Origin: Azoarcus indigens
Lineage (GTDB): Bacteria; Pseudomonadota; Gammaproteobacteria; Burkholderiales; Rhodocyclaceae
NCBI RefSeq assembly: GCF_004361735.1
Contig: NZ_SNVV01000001.1
Span: 124,001 to 188,000 of the forward strand
Direction of reading: 5' to 3'
Length of the DNA: 64,000 nt
Both the position numbers and the translations under genes were made by a program. Positions 32,259-41,540 of this stretch are shown piece after piece. The number at the start of each line of letters is the position of its first letter. Positions within the stretch are counted from its first letter, which is position 1. The notes under the pieces are model-generated. The model was not told where the DNA came from and made no database searches. It saw nothing but the letters and a program-made list of their open reading frames with translations.

Positions 32259-32873
32259 ATGCACACCACGCTCATCGTTCCCGGACTGCACGGCAGCGGC
32301 CCGACCCATTGGCAGAGCTGGTTCCAGCAGGTGGAGCCGGACGCCCGCCGCGTCGAACAGGTGGACTGGAGCGTGCCGGATCTGTCGGTGTGGGCCGAAC
32401 GCGTGCTGGCGGAGATCGACGCCGCCCGCGGCCGCATCCTCCTCGTCGCCCACAGCTTCGGCTGCCTGGCCGCCGTGACCGCCGCCGCCGCGCGGCCGGA
32501 CCGCATCGCCGGCGCCTTGCTGGTGGCGCCGGCCGATCCGCGCAAGTTCGGCGTCAGCGCGGTCCTGCCGGCCGCCCCGCTGGGCTATCCCGGCATCCTC
32601 GTCAGCAGCAGCAACGACCCCTGGGTTTCCAGCAGCACCGCGCGCTACTGGGCCGGGCGCTGGGGTTGCCGCTTCGTCGATGTGGGTGCCAAGGGCCACA
32701 TCAACATCGAATCCGGCTTCGGCCCCTGGCCGGAGGGCTATGAACTCTACGAACTGCTGGCGGCGGCGGATCGCCGGCCAGGCCCGCGCCAGCGGTCCGC
32801 CGCCCCCTCCGCCGACGATCCGCCGCCGGAGCTTCCCGCGGCGGTGCCCACCTACATCCCGCTTTACTACTAA
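32259..32873 (+). CDS. RBBP9/YdeN-type serine hydrolase
   Basis: A 204-residue small alpha/beta hydrolase of the RBBP9/YdeN family. MHTTLIVPGLHGSGPTHWQS is the typical N-terminus, the nucleophile motif is VAHSFGCLAA (near residue 68), an Asp lies in SSNDPWVS, and the His is in AKGHINIESGFG. All triad residues are present. The last 40 residues are Pro/Ala-rich and beyond the usual domain. The start is ATG 32259; the in-frame upstream stretch from 32106 is not family-like. It is followed 42 bases later by a peroxiredoxin gene in the same direction. Confidence 0.9.
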   Translation: MHTTLIVPGLHGSGPTHWQSWFQQVEPDARRVEQVDWSVPDLSVWAERVLAEIDAARGRILLVAHSFGCLAAVTAAAARPDRIAGALLVAPADPRKFGVSAVLPAAPLGYPGILVSSSNDPWVSSSTARYWAGRWGCRFVDVGAKGHINIESGFGPWPEGYELYELLAAADRRPGPRQRSAAPSADDPPPELPAAVPTYIPLYY

Positions 32874-32915
32874 GCCATCCGGGCTTTCCCGGCACCTCAC
32901 AGACAGGAGATCTTC

Positions 32916-33557
32916 ATGTCCCTCAGACTCGGCGACATCGCCCCCGATTTCGAACAGGATTCCTCCGAAGGCCGCATCCGCTTCCACGAGTGGCTGGGCG
33001 ACAGCTGGGGCGTGCTGTTCTCGCATCCGGCCGACTTCACCCCGGTGTGCACCACCGAACTGGGCCTTACAGCCAAGCTCAAGGATGAATTCGCCAAGCG
33101 CGGTGTGAAGGTGATCGCGCTGTCGGTCGATCCGGCCGACTCCCACCTCAAGTGGATAGACGACATCAACGAAACCCAGAACACCCGGGTGAACTTCCCC
33201 ATCATCGCCGACGCCGACCGCAAGGTCTCGCTGCTGTACGACCTGATCCATCCGAACGCCAGCGCTACCGCCACCGTGCGCTCGCTGTTCATCATCGATC
33301 CGCAGAAGAAGGTGCGCCTCATCATCACCTACCCGGCGAGCACCGGCCGCAACTTCGATGAGATCCTGCGCGTGATCGACTCGCTGCAGCTCACCGACAA
33401 GCACCTGGTCGCCACCCCGGGCAACTGGAAGCACGGCGACGATGTGGTCATCGTGCCCTCGCTGCAAGACCCGGAAGAGATCAAGCGCCGCTTTCCCAAA
33501 GGCTTTCGCGCCGTGCGCCCCTACTTGCGGCTGACCCCGCAGCCTGACAAGGCCTGA
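32916..33557 (+). CDS. 1-Cys peroxiredoxin (Prx6 subfamily)
   Basis: The 213-residue enzyme reduces hydrogen peroxide and organic hydroperoxides. The peroxidatic Cys is in HPADFTPVCTTELG (near residue 47). It is the only Cys in the protein, which identifies the 1-Cys type. The C-terminal dimerisation region includes ATPGNWKHGDDVVIVPS and FPKGFRAVRPYLRLTPQP, both characteristic of Prx6. Thiol reductants such as glutathione or thioredoxin must supply the resolving thiol. A strong ribosome binding site (ACAGGAGA) precedes ATG 32916. Confidence 0.96.
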   Translation: MSLRLGDIAPDFEQDSSEGRIRFHEWLGDSWGVLFSHPADFTPVCTTELGLTAKLKDEFAKRGVKVIALSVDPADSHLKWIDDINETQNTRVNFPIIADADRKVSLLYDLIHPNASATATVRSLFIIDPQKKVRLIITYPASTGRNFDEILRVIDSLQLTDKHLVATPGNWKHGDDVVIVPSLQDPEEIKRRFPKGFRAVRPYLRLTPQPDKA

Positions 33558-33763
33558 CCCCGCCTGCCGCCCCTCTGACGGAAGCGGCAGCGGGCACCAC
33601 CCCGCCGGCCGCCCCCCCGCCCGCTCCAGCCGCGATGGCCGGCGGCCGACCCGCAGCCAGCCATCGCCAGTCAGCGCCGGTGCGCCATCCCCCGTTCCGG
33701 CCGCCCCTCCTCCTCCACCCGGACCGGTCAGCGCCGGTTCCTCTCTCGCCGTAAGGAGCGCCC

Positions 33764-34882
33764 ATGGCCCGTACTCCCGACCGCAAGGCCGGGCTGCTTG
33801 CCGACGTCCGCGCCCTCGCCGAGCAGCACCTCGCCCCGCACGCCGGCGCGATAGACACCGAAGCCCGCTACCCGGCTGCCGCGCTGCGCGCCCTGGGTGC
33901 AGCCGGCGCCTTCGCCGCCGCGCTACCCGCCAGCCAGGGCGGACAGGACCTGGACCTCGCCGCCCAGGCCGCGGTCATCGACGCCATCTCCGCCGTCTGC
34001 GGCTGCAGCGGCTTCCTCGCCTGGTCGCAGGCCGCCGCCGCTGCCACCGTGGCCTTCGGCGACAACCCGGCGCTGCAGCAAGCCCTGCTGCCGGAGCTCG
34101 CCGACGGCCGTCTCGGCGCCGGCAGCGGCCTGTCCAACGCCCTGCGCCATCTCGCCGGCCTGGAATCCCTGCGGCTGGGCGCGCGGCACAGCGGCGAGGG
34201 CTACCTGATCTCCGGCGTGCTGCCGTGGATCTCCAATATCGCCCCCGGCCACGTCTTCATCAGCGCCGCCGCGCTGGAAGACGGCGGCCTCCTGCTGTTC
34301 CTGGCGCGCGGCAATGCCAATGGCCTGGCGCTGGAGCCCTGCCCACCGCTGGCCGGCCTCAATGGCAGCCTCACCCACACCTGCCGGCTGGCCGAGGTCT
34401 ATGTGCCGGCGGCAGACGTGGTCGCCGGGCCGGAAACCAGCACCGCGCTGTTGCTGCGTCTGCGCGGCTGGCTGGCGCTGAGCCAGACCGGCCTGGGCCT
34501 GGGCATCGTCGATGGCTGTCTGCACGACATCCGCGAGGCCGGCCACACCCAGGCCGAACTCAACCGCCACCTGCCGGAACAGGAAGACACCCTGGCCGCC
34601 GCCCTGCACAGCGCCCGCGAGCGCACCCGCAGGCTGGCCGCCCAGTTCGACGACCCCGCCGCCTACGCCGACGTGCTGCGGCTGCGCGCCCGCAGCGCCG
34701 AGCTCGCCCTGCGCGCCGCCACCGCCGCGCTGCTACATGCCGGCTCGCGCGGCTACCAGTTGCGCCATCCGGCCCAGCGCCGGCTGCGGGAAGCCGGCTT
34801 CTTCGCCATCGTCACGCCGGCGCTGAAGCAGTTGCACAAGGAACTGGCCCAACTGGAGCGCGGGAGCCGGCGGGCGGCCTGA
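33764..34882 (+). CDS. Acyl-CoA dehydrogenase-family protein
   Basis: A 372-residue soluble flavoprotein-like product with the three-part acyl-CoA dehydrogenase fold: an alpha-helical N-terminal region (residues 1-110, with LPASQGGQDLDL), a beta-barrel middle (SLRLGARHSGEGYLISGVLPWISN near 130-150) and a C-terminal four-helix bundle. The C-terminal helix lacks an obvious catalytic Glu in the usual position. It resembles members acting as flavin monooxygenases or with unusual substrates more than classical fatty-acyl enzymes. It is Ala-rich. The ribosome binding site is AAGGAG. It has no partner genes such as etf nearby, so its substrate is unknown. Confidence 0.78.
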   Translation: MARTPDRKAGLLADVRALAEQHLAPHAGAIDTEARYPAAALRALGAAGAFAAALPASQGGQDLDLAAQAAVIDAISAVCGCSGFLAWSQAAAAATVAFGDNPALQQALLPELADGRLGAGSGLSNALRHLAGLESLRLGARHSGEGYLISGVLPWISNIAPGHVFISAAALEDGGLLLFLARGNANGLALEPCPPLAGLNGSLTHTCRLAEVYVPAADVVAGPETSTALLLRLRGWLALSQTGLGLGIVDGCLHDIREAGHTQAELNRHLPEQEDTLAAALHSARERTRRLAAQFDDPAAYADVLRLRARSAELALRAATAALLHAGSRGYQLRHPAQRRLREAGFFAIVTPALKQLHKELAQLERGSRRAA

Positions 34883-34996
34883 GCGCCTGTCCAGCGGGTG
34901 GAACCGATGTGGATGCGACGGCTCCAGGCAGCCGCGCAGCACGAGCCGGGTCCGTGCGCGGACGTCGCGGGCGGCAGGCGTTGGGCCAAGCCCACC

Positions 34997-35782
34997 TCAG
35001 CCCGCCCGCGCCAGTCGCGCCGCCTCCAGGAAATCCTGCAGGATGGGGCTGCCATCCAGCAGGCCAGCCTCCTTGGCGTGGAATTCCGGGTGCCACTGGC
35101 AGCCGAACAGGTAGGCGGCACCGGTGCCGCGTATGGCCTCGACCACGCCGTCGCCCACCGACAGCGCTTCCACCCGCAGGTCCGAGCCGAGGTTGCGCAC
35201 CGCCTGGTGGTGGATGCTGTTCACCCGCCGCGGCGCGTCCGGCGGATAGAGGGAAGCCAGGCGGCTGTCCGGCAGCAGATCGATCTCGTGGTAATGGGCG
35301 TCGTAGAGGTCGTCATGGCGGTGGGCGGCGGCGCCCGGCACGTACTCGGAAATGTCCTGCCACAGCGTGCCGCCGCAGGCGACGTTGATCAGCTGGGCGC
35401 CACGGCATACGCCCAGTACCGGCTTGCCCTGGATCAGGAACTCCCACAGCAGCTCGATCTCGTACAGGTCGCGGATGCGGTCGCCGCCCCATTCCGGCCG
35501 CAGCGGCTGCTCGCGGTAGGTTTCCGGCGCCACGTCGGCACCGCCCTGCAAGACCAGACCGTCCAGCGCGCCCACGTAGTCGCGCACCGAGATCTGCGCC
35601 CGCCGCAGTCCCAGGTGCTCGCCTATGGTGGGCACCATGAAGGCCAGCGCCCCATGGGACATGATCCAGTGCGCCATCGACTGCTCCAGGTACTGCAGCG
35701 TCTTGCCGCGGAAGCCGAGCACCGGCGGCGGCTCGTGCAGCAGCCGCGCCGACAGGCCGATGCGCAAGGGCCCGCTGCTCAC
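34997..35782 (-). CDS. Class I glutamine amidotransferase-like hydrolase (peptidase C26, PuuD-like)
   Basis: A 261-residue cytosolic protein of the gamma-glutamyl-GABA hydrolase family. The nucleophile motif is VLGVCRGAQLINVACGG (near residue 115), HDDLYDAHYHEIDL follows, and the catalytic His-x-Glu is in GCQWHPEFH near residue 227, so the triad is complete. It probably hydrolyses a gamma-glutamyl amide. It lies 16 bases downstream of a YbdK-type ligase gene on the same strand, implying cotranscription and an opposing synthesis/hydrolysis pair (inference). Confidence 0.9.
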   Translation of the reverse strand: MSSGPLRIGLSARLLHEPPPVLGFRGKTLQYLEQSMAHWIMSHGALAFMVPTIGEHLGLRRAQISVRDYVGALDGLVLQGGADVAPETYREQPLRPEWGGDRIRDLYEIELLWEFLIQGKPVLGVCRGAQLINVACGGTLWQDISEYVPGAAAHRHDDLYDAHYHEIDLLPDSRLASLYPPDAPRRVNSIHHQAVRNLGSDLRVEALSVGDGVVEAIRGTGAAYLFGCQWHPEFHAKEAGLLDGSPILQDFLEAARLARAG

Positions 35783-35798
35783 CTCCCGCCCCCGCCAG

Positions 35799-36926
35799 TC
35801 ACACCACCTCCCCCTCCATCCAGCGGGTGCACTGGGCCATCACCACCTCCGGCAGATTGCCTTCGGCGGCATGGCGCTCGCGCAGCCAGGCGGCGCCATT
35901 GCGGCCCTCACGCACTGCCTGGCGCAGACGGCCCAGCACGTGGTCCACACCCAGCTCGATCGCATGCTGCTCGATGCGCGTCAGGCTGGCGTCGATCTCG
36001 TCGGCGATGGGGCAGTGCCAATGCGTTTCCGGGTCCACATAGGTGCCGGCATAACCGAAGCGGCAGGCCTGGAAGCGGTTGAAGGTGTAGACGAGGTAAT
36101 CGTCCTCCGCCGGCTGTATCGGCCGCTCCACCACCAGGTAGCGTGCCAGCGCCTGGATGTAGGCGGTGATGGCGGCCGCCCGCTCCAGCGACAGCGGCGT
36201 ATCCATCACCCGCACTTCCACCGTGCCGAATTCCGGCTTGGGCCGGATATCCCAGTAGAAGTCCTTCATGCTGGCGACCACGCCGGTGCCGGTCATCTTC
36301 TCGAAGTAGGCGCCGAAGTCGGTCCAGGTCTCGACGAAGGGCGCGCGGCCGGACAGCGGGAAGGCGAACACCGAGTTCAGCCGTGCCGACTGGAAGCCGG
36401 TGTCGTGGCCCTGCACGAAGGGCGAGGCCGCCGACAGCGCAATCAGGTGCGGGATGTAACGCGACAGGCCGTGGATCAGGTATAGCGCCACGTCCGCCCC
36501 CGGGCAGCCGACGTGCACATGCTGGCCGAACACGGTGAACTGCTTGGCCAGGTAGCCGTAGAGATCGGACAGGTGGTGGAAGCGCGGCCGGTCCACGATG
36601 CGGCGTTCGCCCCAGTCCTGGAAGGGATGGGTACCGCCGCCGCAGATGCCGATGTTGAGCCTGCGCGCCGCGTCCGCCACCGTGTCGCGCAGGTCCACCA
36701 GTTGCTCCAGCAGCATGCCGTAGTTGTCGCAGACGCCGGTGGAGACCTCGATCATGGAGTCGGTCATCTCCGGCTTGATCTCGCCCGGCTTGTCGCCCAG
36801 CGCCACCAGCCGCAGCAGATCCTCCGCCGCGCCCACCAGGTCGTAGTCGTGGGTATTCACCAGTTGCAGTTCCAGCTCCACCCCGATGGAGAGCGCGCGC
36901 GACGCGGAAAACGCCTGCAGGCTCAT
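35799..36926 (-). CDS. ybdK: YbdK-type carboxylate-amine ligase (GCS2 family)
   Basis: The 375-residue protein belongs to the glutamate-cysteine ligase type 2 family (YbdK), ATP-dependent ligases that join glutamate to an amine or thiol. Motifs are [20 protein letters not shown] near residue 14, [13 protein letters not shown] near residue 100, [13 protein letters not shown] and [15 protein letters not shown] near residue 212. The start ATG 36926 lies 37 bases after the antiporter stop. Downstream is a gamma-glutamyl hydrolase-type gene. The exact acceptor is unknown; YbdK has only weak glutamate-cysteine ligase activity in E. coli. Confidence 0.93.
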   Translation of the reverse strand: MSLQAFSASRALSIGVELELQLVNTHDYDLVGAAEDLLRLVALGDKPGEIKPEMTDSMIEVSTGVCDNYGMLLEQLVDLRDTVADAARRLNIGICGGGTHPFQDWGERRIVDRPRFHHLSDLYGYLAKQFTVFGQHVHVGCPGADVALYLIHGLSRYIPHLIALSAASPFVQGHDTGFQSARLNSVFAFPLSGRAPFVETWTDFGAYFEKMTGTGVVASMKDFYWDIRPKPEFGTVEVRVMDTPLSLERAAAITAYIQALARYLVVERPIQPAEDDYLVYTFNRFQACRFGYAGTYVDPETHWHCPIADEIDASLTRIEQHAIELGVDHVLGRLRQAVREGRNGAAWLRERHAAEGNLPEVVMAQCTRWMEGEVV

Positions 36927-36963
36927 CGTGCTTTCCTCGCGGTAGAAAGTCGGATGCGGACAT

Positions 36964-38190
36964 TCATGCCTCTTCTCCCTTGCGGTTTTCCTGCACGTGG
37001 ATCAGCGCGCGCTGGCTCACCACCGGCCCCAGCACGCCGAACACCGCCACCAGGCAGGCCACCACCGGCAGCACCTGTGCCCCCAGCGCAGGATCCGCCA
37101 GTTGCGCCTCGTAGGCCAGCAGCAGCGCCACGCCGGACAGCGGCAGCAGCGCCAGCCCCAGCGCCACGCTCTTGGCGGTGGACAGCCCGCTGGCACGGCC
37201 GCAGACGAGCACGCCACCAAGCTTGCCCAGGCTGCGTGCCACCGCCACCGCCAGGGCCAGCAGCAAGGCGGTGCCGAAGTGGCCGATGTACAGCGCCGCG
37301 CCGGAGAACATGAACAGCGCCACCACCAGTACGCCACCCAGGCTGCCGAAATGCTGCGCCCACAACTGCGGCCGCGGGTCGCGCAGCTTCACCAGCACAC
37401 CGGCCAGCAGCGGCGCCAGGATGGGCGGCAGCTTGAGCATGGACAGAATCGCCAGCGCCCCCAGCAGCAGGCCGAAGATCACCACCACCCCCTGCTCCGA
37501 AGCCGGGTTGAACAAGCGCCGCAGCAGCGCGAAGGCGCCGGCTACCAGCACCGCCACCAGCAGCGAGCCGGCCACCAGGTAGAAAGGCTGCCACAGCGCC
37601 TGCAGCCAGCCGGCGCCGGCCACGCCGCGCGCCAGGTGAAGCAGCAGGGTGAAGAGGATGACCGAGTAAGCGACATTGAGCGCGCACAGCGCCAGCAGCC
37701 GGGAGGTGACCTGGCCTTCGGCGCGCAGCTCGGCGGTCACCCGCATTACCACCGCCGGCGAGGTACCGAGCGCGATGGCCGCCAGCAGCAGCGCCGGCGA
37801 CCAGTCCATGCCGAAGGCCAGCAAGGCGCCCAGCGACAGCAGGAAGGCCAGCGCCGCCTCCGCCGCGCTGGCGGCCAGCAGCCAGGGATTGGCGCGGAAC
37901 CAGCGCAGATCCAGCCGCACTCCCAGCTCGAACAGCAACAGCGCCAGCGCCAGATCCACCAGGCCGCGGTAGCGCTCCAGTTCCACTGCGGAGAACCAGC
38001 CGGTCACCAGCGGCCCCAGCACCAGCCCGGCCAATGCATAGCCGCTCACCCGCGGCAGGGTCGCCCGCCGCGCCAACACCTCGCCCACCAGCGCGGTGAA
38101 CACCAGCGCCAGAGCAAAGCCGAGAAAGGGATCGAATGCCGGCAGCGGCAGAAAAGCCGGCCACAGGGACAGGCTGGAAGGGGATTCCAT
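36964..38190 (-). CDS. CPA2-family cation/proton antiporter (KefB-like, no RCK domain)
   Basis: A 408-residue integral membrane antiporter with about twelve helices. Features include [48 protein letters not shown] (the typical glycine/aspartate region near residue 86) and [17 protein letters not shown]. coli KefB and KefC carry a cytoplasmic RCK/TrkA-N domain that binds glutathione, but here the protein ends after the membrane part, so direct gating of that type is not expected. It is probably the first gene of a three-gene operon with the YbdK ligase and PuuD-like hydrolase. It likely exchanges K+ or Na+ for protons. Confidence 0.9.
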   Translation of the reverse strand: MESPSSLSLWPAFLPLPAFDPFLGFALALVFTALVGEVLARRATLPRVSGYALAGLVLGPLVTGWFSAVELERYRGLVDLALALLLFELGVRLDLRWFRANPWLLAASAAEAALAFLLSLGALLAFGMDWSPALLLAAIALGTSPAVVMRVTAELRAEGQVTSRLLALCALNVAYSVILFTLLLHLARGVAGAGWLQALWQPFYLVAGSLLVAVLVAGAFALLRRLFNPASEQGVVVIFGLLLGALAILSMLKLPPILAPLLAGVLVKLRDPRPQLWAQHFGSLGGVLVVALFMFSGAALYIGHFGTALLLALAVAVARSLGKLGGVLVCGRASGLSTAKSVALGLALLPLSGVALLLAYEAQLADPALGAQVLPVVACLVAVFGVLGPVVSQRALIHVQENRKGEEA

Positions 38191-38485
38191 CTAGGCCTTA
38201 CCTCCGTTTGCAGCGCCCGCGGCGGCGGGCGAAGGGGAAACGAAATGCGGCACTTCAGTCGCTGCGCATGTCTCCAGACAGCCGGACGGGCGGGTAATTC
38301 CCGCCGGGGGCGGGCCACCGCCGCGGGCGAGCCGCCCGCATGGCATGCCGCATGGTAGCCGCTCAGGGAATTTTCAGCCTTCAAGGGAAACGGCCGCAGC
38401 GCTGGCCGCAGCTCAGCGCACGCCCGTCGGGCGCTCCGGCAAGGGCAGGAGCCCGTGCGGACGATGGCCGGTACTCAGCCTTTGT
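38191..38485. other. Intergenic region between antiporter and sensor kinase genes
   Basis: The 295-base gap is very GC-rich and holds the antiporter promoter side and the kinase gene's 3' flank. No gene or clear terminator is seen. A few short G/C-rich inverted repeats occur but lack T tracts. Confidence 0.4.
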
Positions 38486-39853
38486 TCAGGAAGGGCTTTC
38501 CGTCACCCACGGCAGGATCACGCCGACTTCGAAGCCCTCCGCCCGCCGCCGGACGCTCACCCGGCCGCCATGCGCCTCGGCGATGCCCTTGACCAGCGCC
38601 AGGCCGATGCCGGCGCCTTGCGCACTGCGCGCGGCGTCGCCGCGGAAGAAGCGCTCGAACAGCCGCGGCAGCGCTTCGTCGCTCACGCCCCTACCCTGGT
38701 CGCGCACCTGCAGCGCAACTTCGTCTGCCTCCAGCGCCACGGTGACGAGGATGTCGCCGGCGCCATGCGCCAGCGCGTTCTCGATCAGGTTCTGGCAGAC
38801 CTGGAACAGCAGGTCGCGGTCCCCGCGCACCCTCGCCGGCCTCAGTTCGCCGCACAGGCTGCGGCCCTCGGCCTCGGCCACCGCCTCGTAGAGCTCGATG
38901 GCATCGCCGGCGATGGCGGCCAGGTCCAGCATCTCGCGCGCCGGCATGGCCGCGCCGGCCTCGATGCGGGCGAGGCTGAGCAGCGCAGCGAAGGTGCGCA
39001 GCAGTTCGTCGGTCTGGCCGCGCAGCTTCTCCAGCCGGGCAGCCAGTGCCGGATCGCTGGCGCGGTCGCGGCGGGCTTCGTCCAGCGCGTTGCGCAGCGC
39101 AATCAGCGGCCGCCGCATGTCGTGGGCGATGGCGCTGGAAACATGCTTGGCGGCATCCACCAGCCGCTCGATCTCGTCGAAGGCGCTGTTGAAGCGCTGC
39201 GCCAGCAGGTCCAGCTCGTCACCGCGCGTGCTCACCGACAGGCGCTGGCCGAGCAGACCGCCCTGGATGCGGCCAGCCTCCTGCGCCATGCGTTCCAGCC
39301 GGCGGTGCATCTGCCGCATGAAGTGCCAGCCCAGCACCGCCGCCACCAGGGTGATGAGCGCCGCCGAACCCCACAGCCGCAGGCTCATGCTGCGCTGGAA
39401 GTCGGCCAGCGGCGAGCGGCGGCCGACCAGCAGGCGGTCGCCGCCGAACAGCAGGAAGACGCGCCCTTCCAGGGTGCCGCCGTCGGCGGCGGCGACGCGG
39501 AACCAACTCTCGTCGCGCACCGCCACGCCCGCCGGCCAGGCGGCGAGGTTGCCCACCAGCGGCGTGCCGGCGGCGTCGGTGAGCAGGTAGAGCGCGGCGC
39601 CATCCGCGGTCTCCATGCGCCGTTGCAACACCTCGCGCAGGCCGGCGAGACCGCGTTCGTGGAAGTGGGTTTCCAGGCCCTCGATCTCCAGCTCGATGGC
39701 GGCCTGCACCTCGTCGCGGATGTGGCCCTGGGCTTCGATGAACAGCGGATAGAACAGCGCGCCGACGATGAGTGCGATGACCGCCGGCAGCACCAGGGCG
39801 AAACGGTAGAACGGGCTGCGCCGCCAGTGGCCGGCGGCGGGTTCAGGCGGCAT
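38486..39853 (-). CDS. Sensor histidine kinase of a two-component system
   Basis: A 455-residue membrane kinase with helix 1 (about residues 18-40), a periplasmic sensor of about 130 residues, helix 2 (about 172-194), a HAMP linker, a HisKA domain with the phosphorylated His in SSAIAHDMRRPL (near residue 253) and an HATPase_c domain. That domain has the N box NLIENALAHGAGD, the G1 motif VRDQGRGVSD and the G2 motif GAGIGLALVKGIAEAHGG. All kinase motifs are intact. The start overlaps the end of the response regulator gene by 11 bases (39843-39853), so the pair is co-translated. The signal is unknown. Confidence 0.95.
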   Translation of the reverse strand: MPPEPAAGHWRRSPFYRFALVLPAVIALIVGALFYPLFIEAQGHIRDEVQAAIELEIEGLETHFHERGLAGLREVLQRRMETADGAALYLLTDAAGTPLVGNLAAWPAGVAVRDESWFRVAAADGGTLEGRVFLLFGGDRLLVGRRSPLADFQRSMSLRLWGSAALITLVAAVLGWHFMRQMHRRLERMAQEAGRIQGGLLGQRLSVSTRGDELDLLAQRFNSAFDEIERLVDAAKHVSSAIAHDMRRPLIALRNALDEARRDRASDPALAARLEKLRGQTDELLRTFAALLSLARIEAGAAMPAREMLDLAAIAGDAIELYEAVAEAEGRSLCGELRPARVRGDRDLLFQVCQNLIENALAHGAGDILVTVALEADEVALQVRDQGRGVSDEALPRLFERFFRGDAARSAQGAGIGLALVKGIAEAHGGRVSVRRRAEGFEVGVILPWVTESPS

Positions 39854-40535
39854 GGCGCCCCAGCCGGTAGCCAGCGCCGCGCACGGTGTGGATCAGCGGC
39901 TCGTGGCCGGGCAGGTCCACCCGGTTGCGCAGGTTGGAGATGTGTACGTCGATGACGTTGGTGCGCGGGTCGAAGTGATAGTCCCACACCGCTTCCAGCA
40001 GCATGCTGCGGGTCACCACCTGCTCCGGGTGGCGCATCAGGAATTCCAGCAGCTGGAACTCCTTGGGCTTCAGCTCCAGGCGCTGGCCGCCACGGCTGGC
40101 GGTGCGGCGCAGCAGATCCATCTCCAGGTCGGCCAGCTGCAACCGGGTGCTGTCGGCGCTGCCGGTGCCCGGCGCGCCGGCGCGGCGCTGCAGCACCTCC
40201 AGCCGTGCCAGCAGTTCGGCCAGGGCGAAGGGCTTGACCAGGTAGTCGTCGCCGCCGGCACGCAGCCCGGCAACGCGGTCATCCACCTCGCCCAGCGCGC
40301 TCAGCACCACCACCGGCGTGGCGATGGCGGACGCGCGCAGGGTGCGCAGCACGGTGAGGCCATCCACCCGCGGCAGCATGCGGTCCAGCACGATGGCGTC
40401 GAAGTTCGCGGTGGTGGCGAGGAAGAGGCCGTCGCGGCCGTCGGCGGCGTGATCCACCACATGGCCGGCTTCCTGCAGGCCCTTGCGGATGAAACGCGCC
40501 TGTTCGGCGTCGTCTTCGACGAGGAGGATCTTCAT
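39843..40535 (-). CDS. OmpR-family response regulator
   Basis: A 230-residue transcription regulator. The receiver domain begins MKILLVEDDAEQ, with the acidic pair DD, the phosphoacceptor Asp in AIVLDRMLPRVDGL (near residue 51), Ser in PVVVLSALGE and the Lys of GGDDYLVKPFALAELLARL. The C-terminal winged-helix domain includes LKPKEFQLLEFLMRHPEQVVTR and the recognition segment NVIDVHISNLRNRVD. The start ATG 40535 gives the canonical N-terminus; the in-frame upstream stretch to 40610 is Ala-rich noise. Its cognate kinase gene overlaps downstream. Confidence 0.96.
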   Translation of the reverse strand: MKILLVEDDAEQARFIRKGLQEAGHVVDHAADGRDGLFLATTANFDAIVLDRMLPRVDGLTVLRTLRASAIATPVVVLSALGEVDDRVAGLRAGGDDYLVKPFALAELLARLEVLQRRAGAPGTGSADSTRLQLADLEMDLLRRTASRGGQRLELKPKEFQLLEFLMRHPEQVVTRSMLLEAVWDYHFDPRTNVIDVHISNLRNRVDLPGHEPLIHTVRGAGYRLGRHAA

Positions 40536-40578
40536 GGGCGCGGCGGCCTCGGCACGGCGGAGTGCGGCGAAAGACGGT

Positions 40579-41181
40579 TCAGCTCTTGCCGCCGCGACCG
40601 GTGGGGCCACGCGGCGGCGTTTCCTGCACCAGCCGGATCGCGGGTATCACGTCGGGCAGCAGGGCGAGGTCGCGCAGTTTATTCCTGTCCGCCGCCTGCA
40701 CGCTATCGACCACGCACGCCGCAGCGCCGAACTGCAGGCGGTCGCGCCCGGCCTGCAGGTGGCGGCCGTGCAGCAGCAAGGCGGAAGGCGGCTGGGCGGG
40801 CGGGCGCCGGCAGCCGGCGCGCAGGCCGATGAGATACGGCTCATCCACGCCCAGCCACAACAGGCCGGTGCGCGCATCCAGCGAATGCCAACCATACACC
40901 CGGAAAACGCGCAGCGCCTTGGGCGGCGGCCCGGCGAGGGCGAGTCTGGCATAAGGCGGGCGCTGCGCCGCCGGTGCGGGGGCGGTGGCCACTGCCGGCC
41001 CGGCGGCAGCCGCCCCGCCGGCCTGCGCCAACCCGCATAACGCGGCGGCAACGCCCAGGCAGCCCAGCAGCCGGTAAACGAAAACACCCGCCAGCCATCG
41101 ATCCGGGGGGGCGGGATCGACGACGGGCGGGAAGCGTCTGCACCGCATGGCGGCTACGGCCAGGCCGATGTGCCGCCGCAA
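40579..41181 (-). CDS. Predicted secreted protein, DUF6491-like
   Basis: I recognise this only as resembling DUF6491 (putative). The 200-residue product (from 41181) has a hydrophobic signal-like segment (VYRLLGCLGVAAALCGLAQAG) and a mature part with RVYGWHSLDARTGLLWLGVDEPYL, then LRAGCRRP, FGAAACVVDSVQAADRNKLRDL. Three Cys remain in the mature part or its edge, so a disulfide is possible. The segment before the signal looks atypical, so GTG at about 41085, giving a standard signal peptide, may be the true start. It lies 43 bases upstream of the response regulator, perhaps in one operon with the two-component system. Confidence 0.65.
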   Translation of the reverse strand: MRRHIGLAVAAMRCRRFPPVVDPAPPDRWLAGVFVYRLLGCLGVAAALCGLAQAGGAAAAGPAVATAPAPAAQRPPYARLALAGPPPKALRVFRVYGWHSLDARTGLLWLGVDEPYLIGLRAGCRRPPAQPPSALLLHGRHLQAGRDRLQFGAAACVVDSVQAADRNKLRDLALLPDVIPAIRLVQETPPRGPTGRGGKS

Positions 41182-41188
41182 GGCGAAC

Positions 41189-41386
41189 TTACTCGGCGCT
41201 GGCCTTCTTGGCCGCGGTCTTCTTGTGGGTGCCCTTCTTGGCGGTGGAGTGCTTGGTGTGCTTCTTCACCTGGGTGGCGCTGGTGGCGGAGGTCGTGGCG
41301 CCATCCTCGGCCGGGGCGGCAACCGCAGACAGGGCAAACACGGTGGCGGCGCCGGCCAGAACGGCCTTGAGGTGCTTGGAATTCAT
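41189..41386 (-). CDS. Small secreted Lys/Ala/Thr-rich protein (acid-shock-protein-like)
   Basis: A 65-residue protein with a clear signal peptide (MNSKHLKAVLAGAATVFALS, cleavage after AVA near residue 23). The short mature part is rich in Ala, Thr, Lys and His (QVKKHTKHSTAKKGTHKKTAAKK). Composition and length recall periplasmic acid-shock proteins of the Asr type, but such low-complexity similarity is weak. It is followed seven bases later by the secreted-protein gene and lies near a two-component system. In E. coli, asr is controlled by a two-component system, an intriguing parallel only. A GGAGAGTTTCC ribosome binding region precedes the ATG. Confidence 0.7.
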   Translation of the reverse strand: MNSKHLKAVLAGAATVFALSAVAAPAEDGATTSATSATQVKKHTKHSTAKKGTHKKTAAKKASAE

Positions 41387-41540
41387 GGAAACTCTCCTTT
41401 CGGTGGAAAACGACGCTGCTGTCGTCGTGAAGGAGAGTCTGCGCCGGCCCGGATTAAGGCGGGATTCGCGGGAGATTAAAGATCTTTAATGAAGCGGCCG
41501 GCAGCGGCGGCAGAGCGCCACCGCCCTGCTCCGGGCCGGC

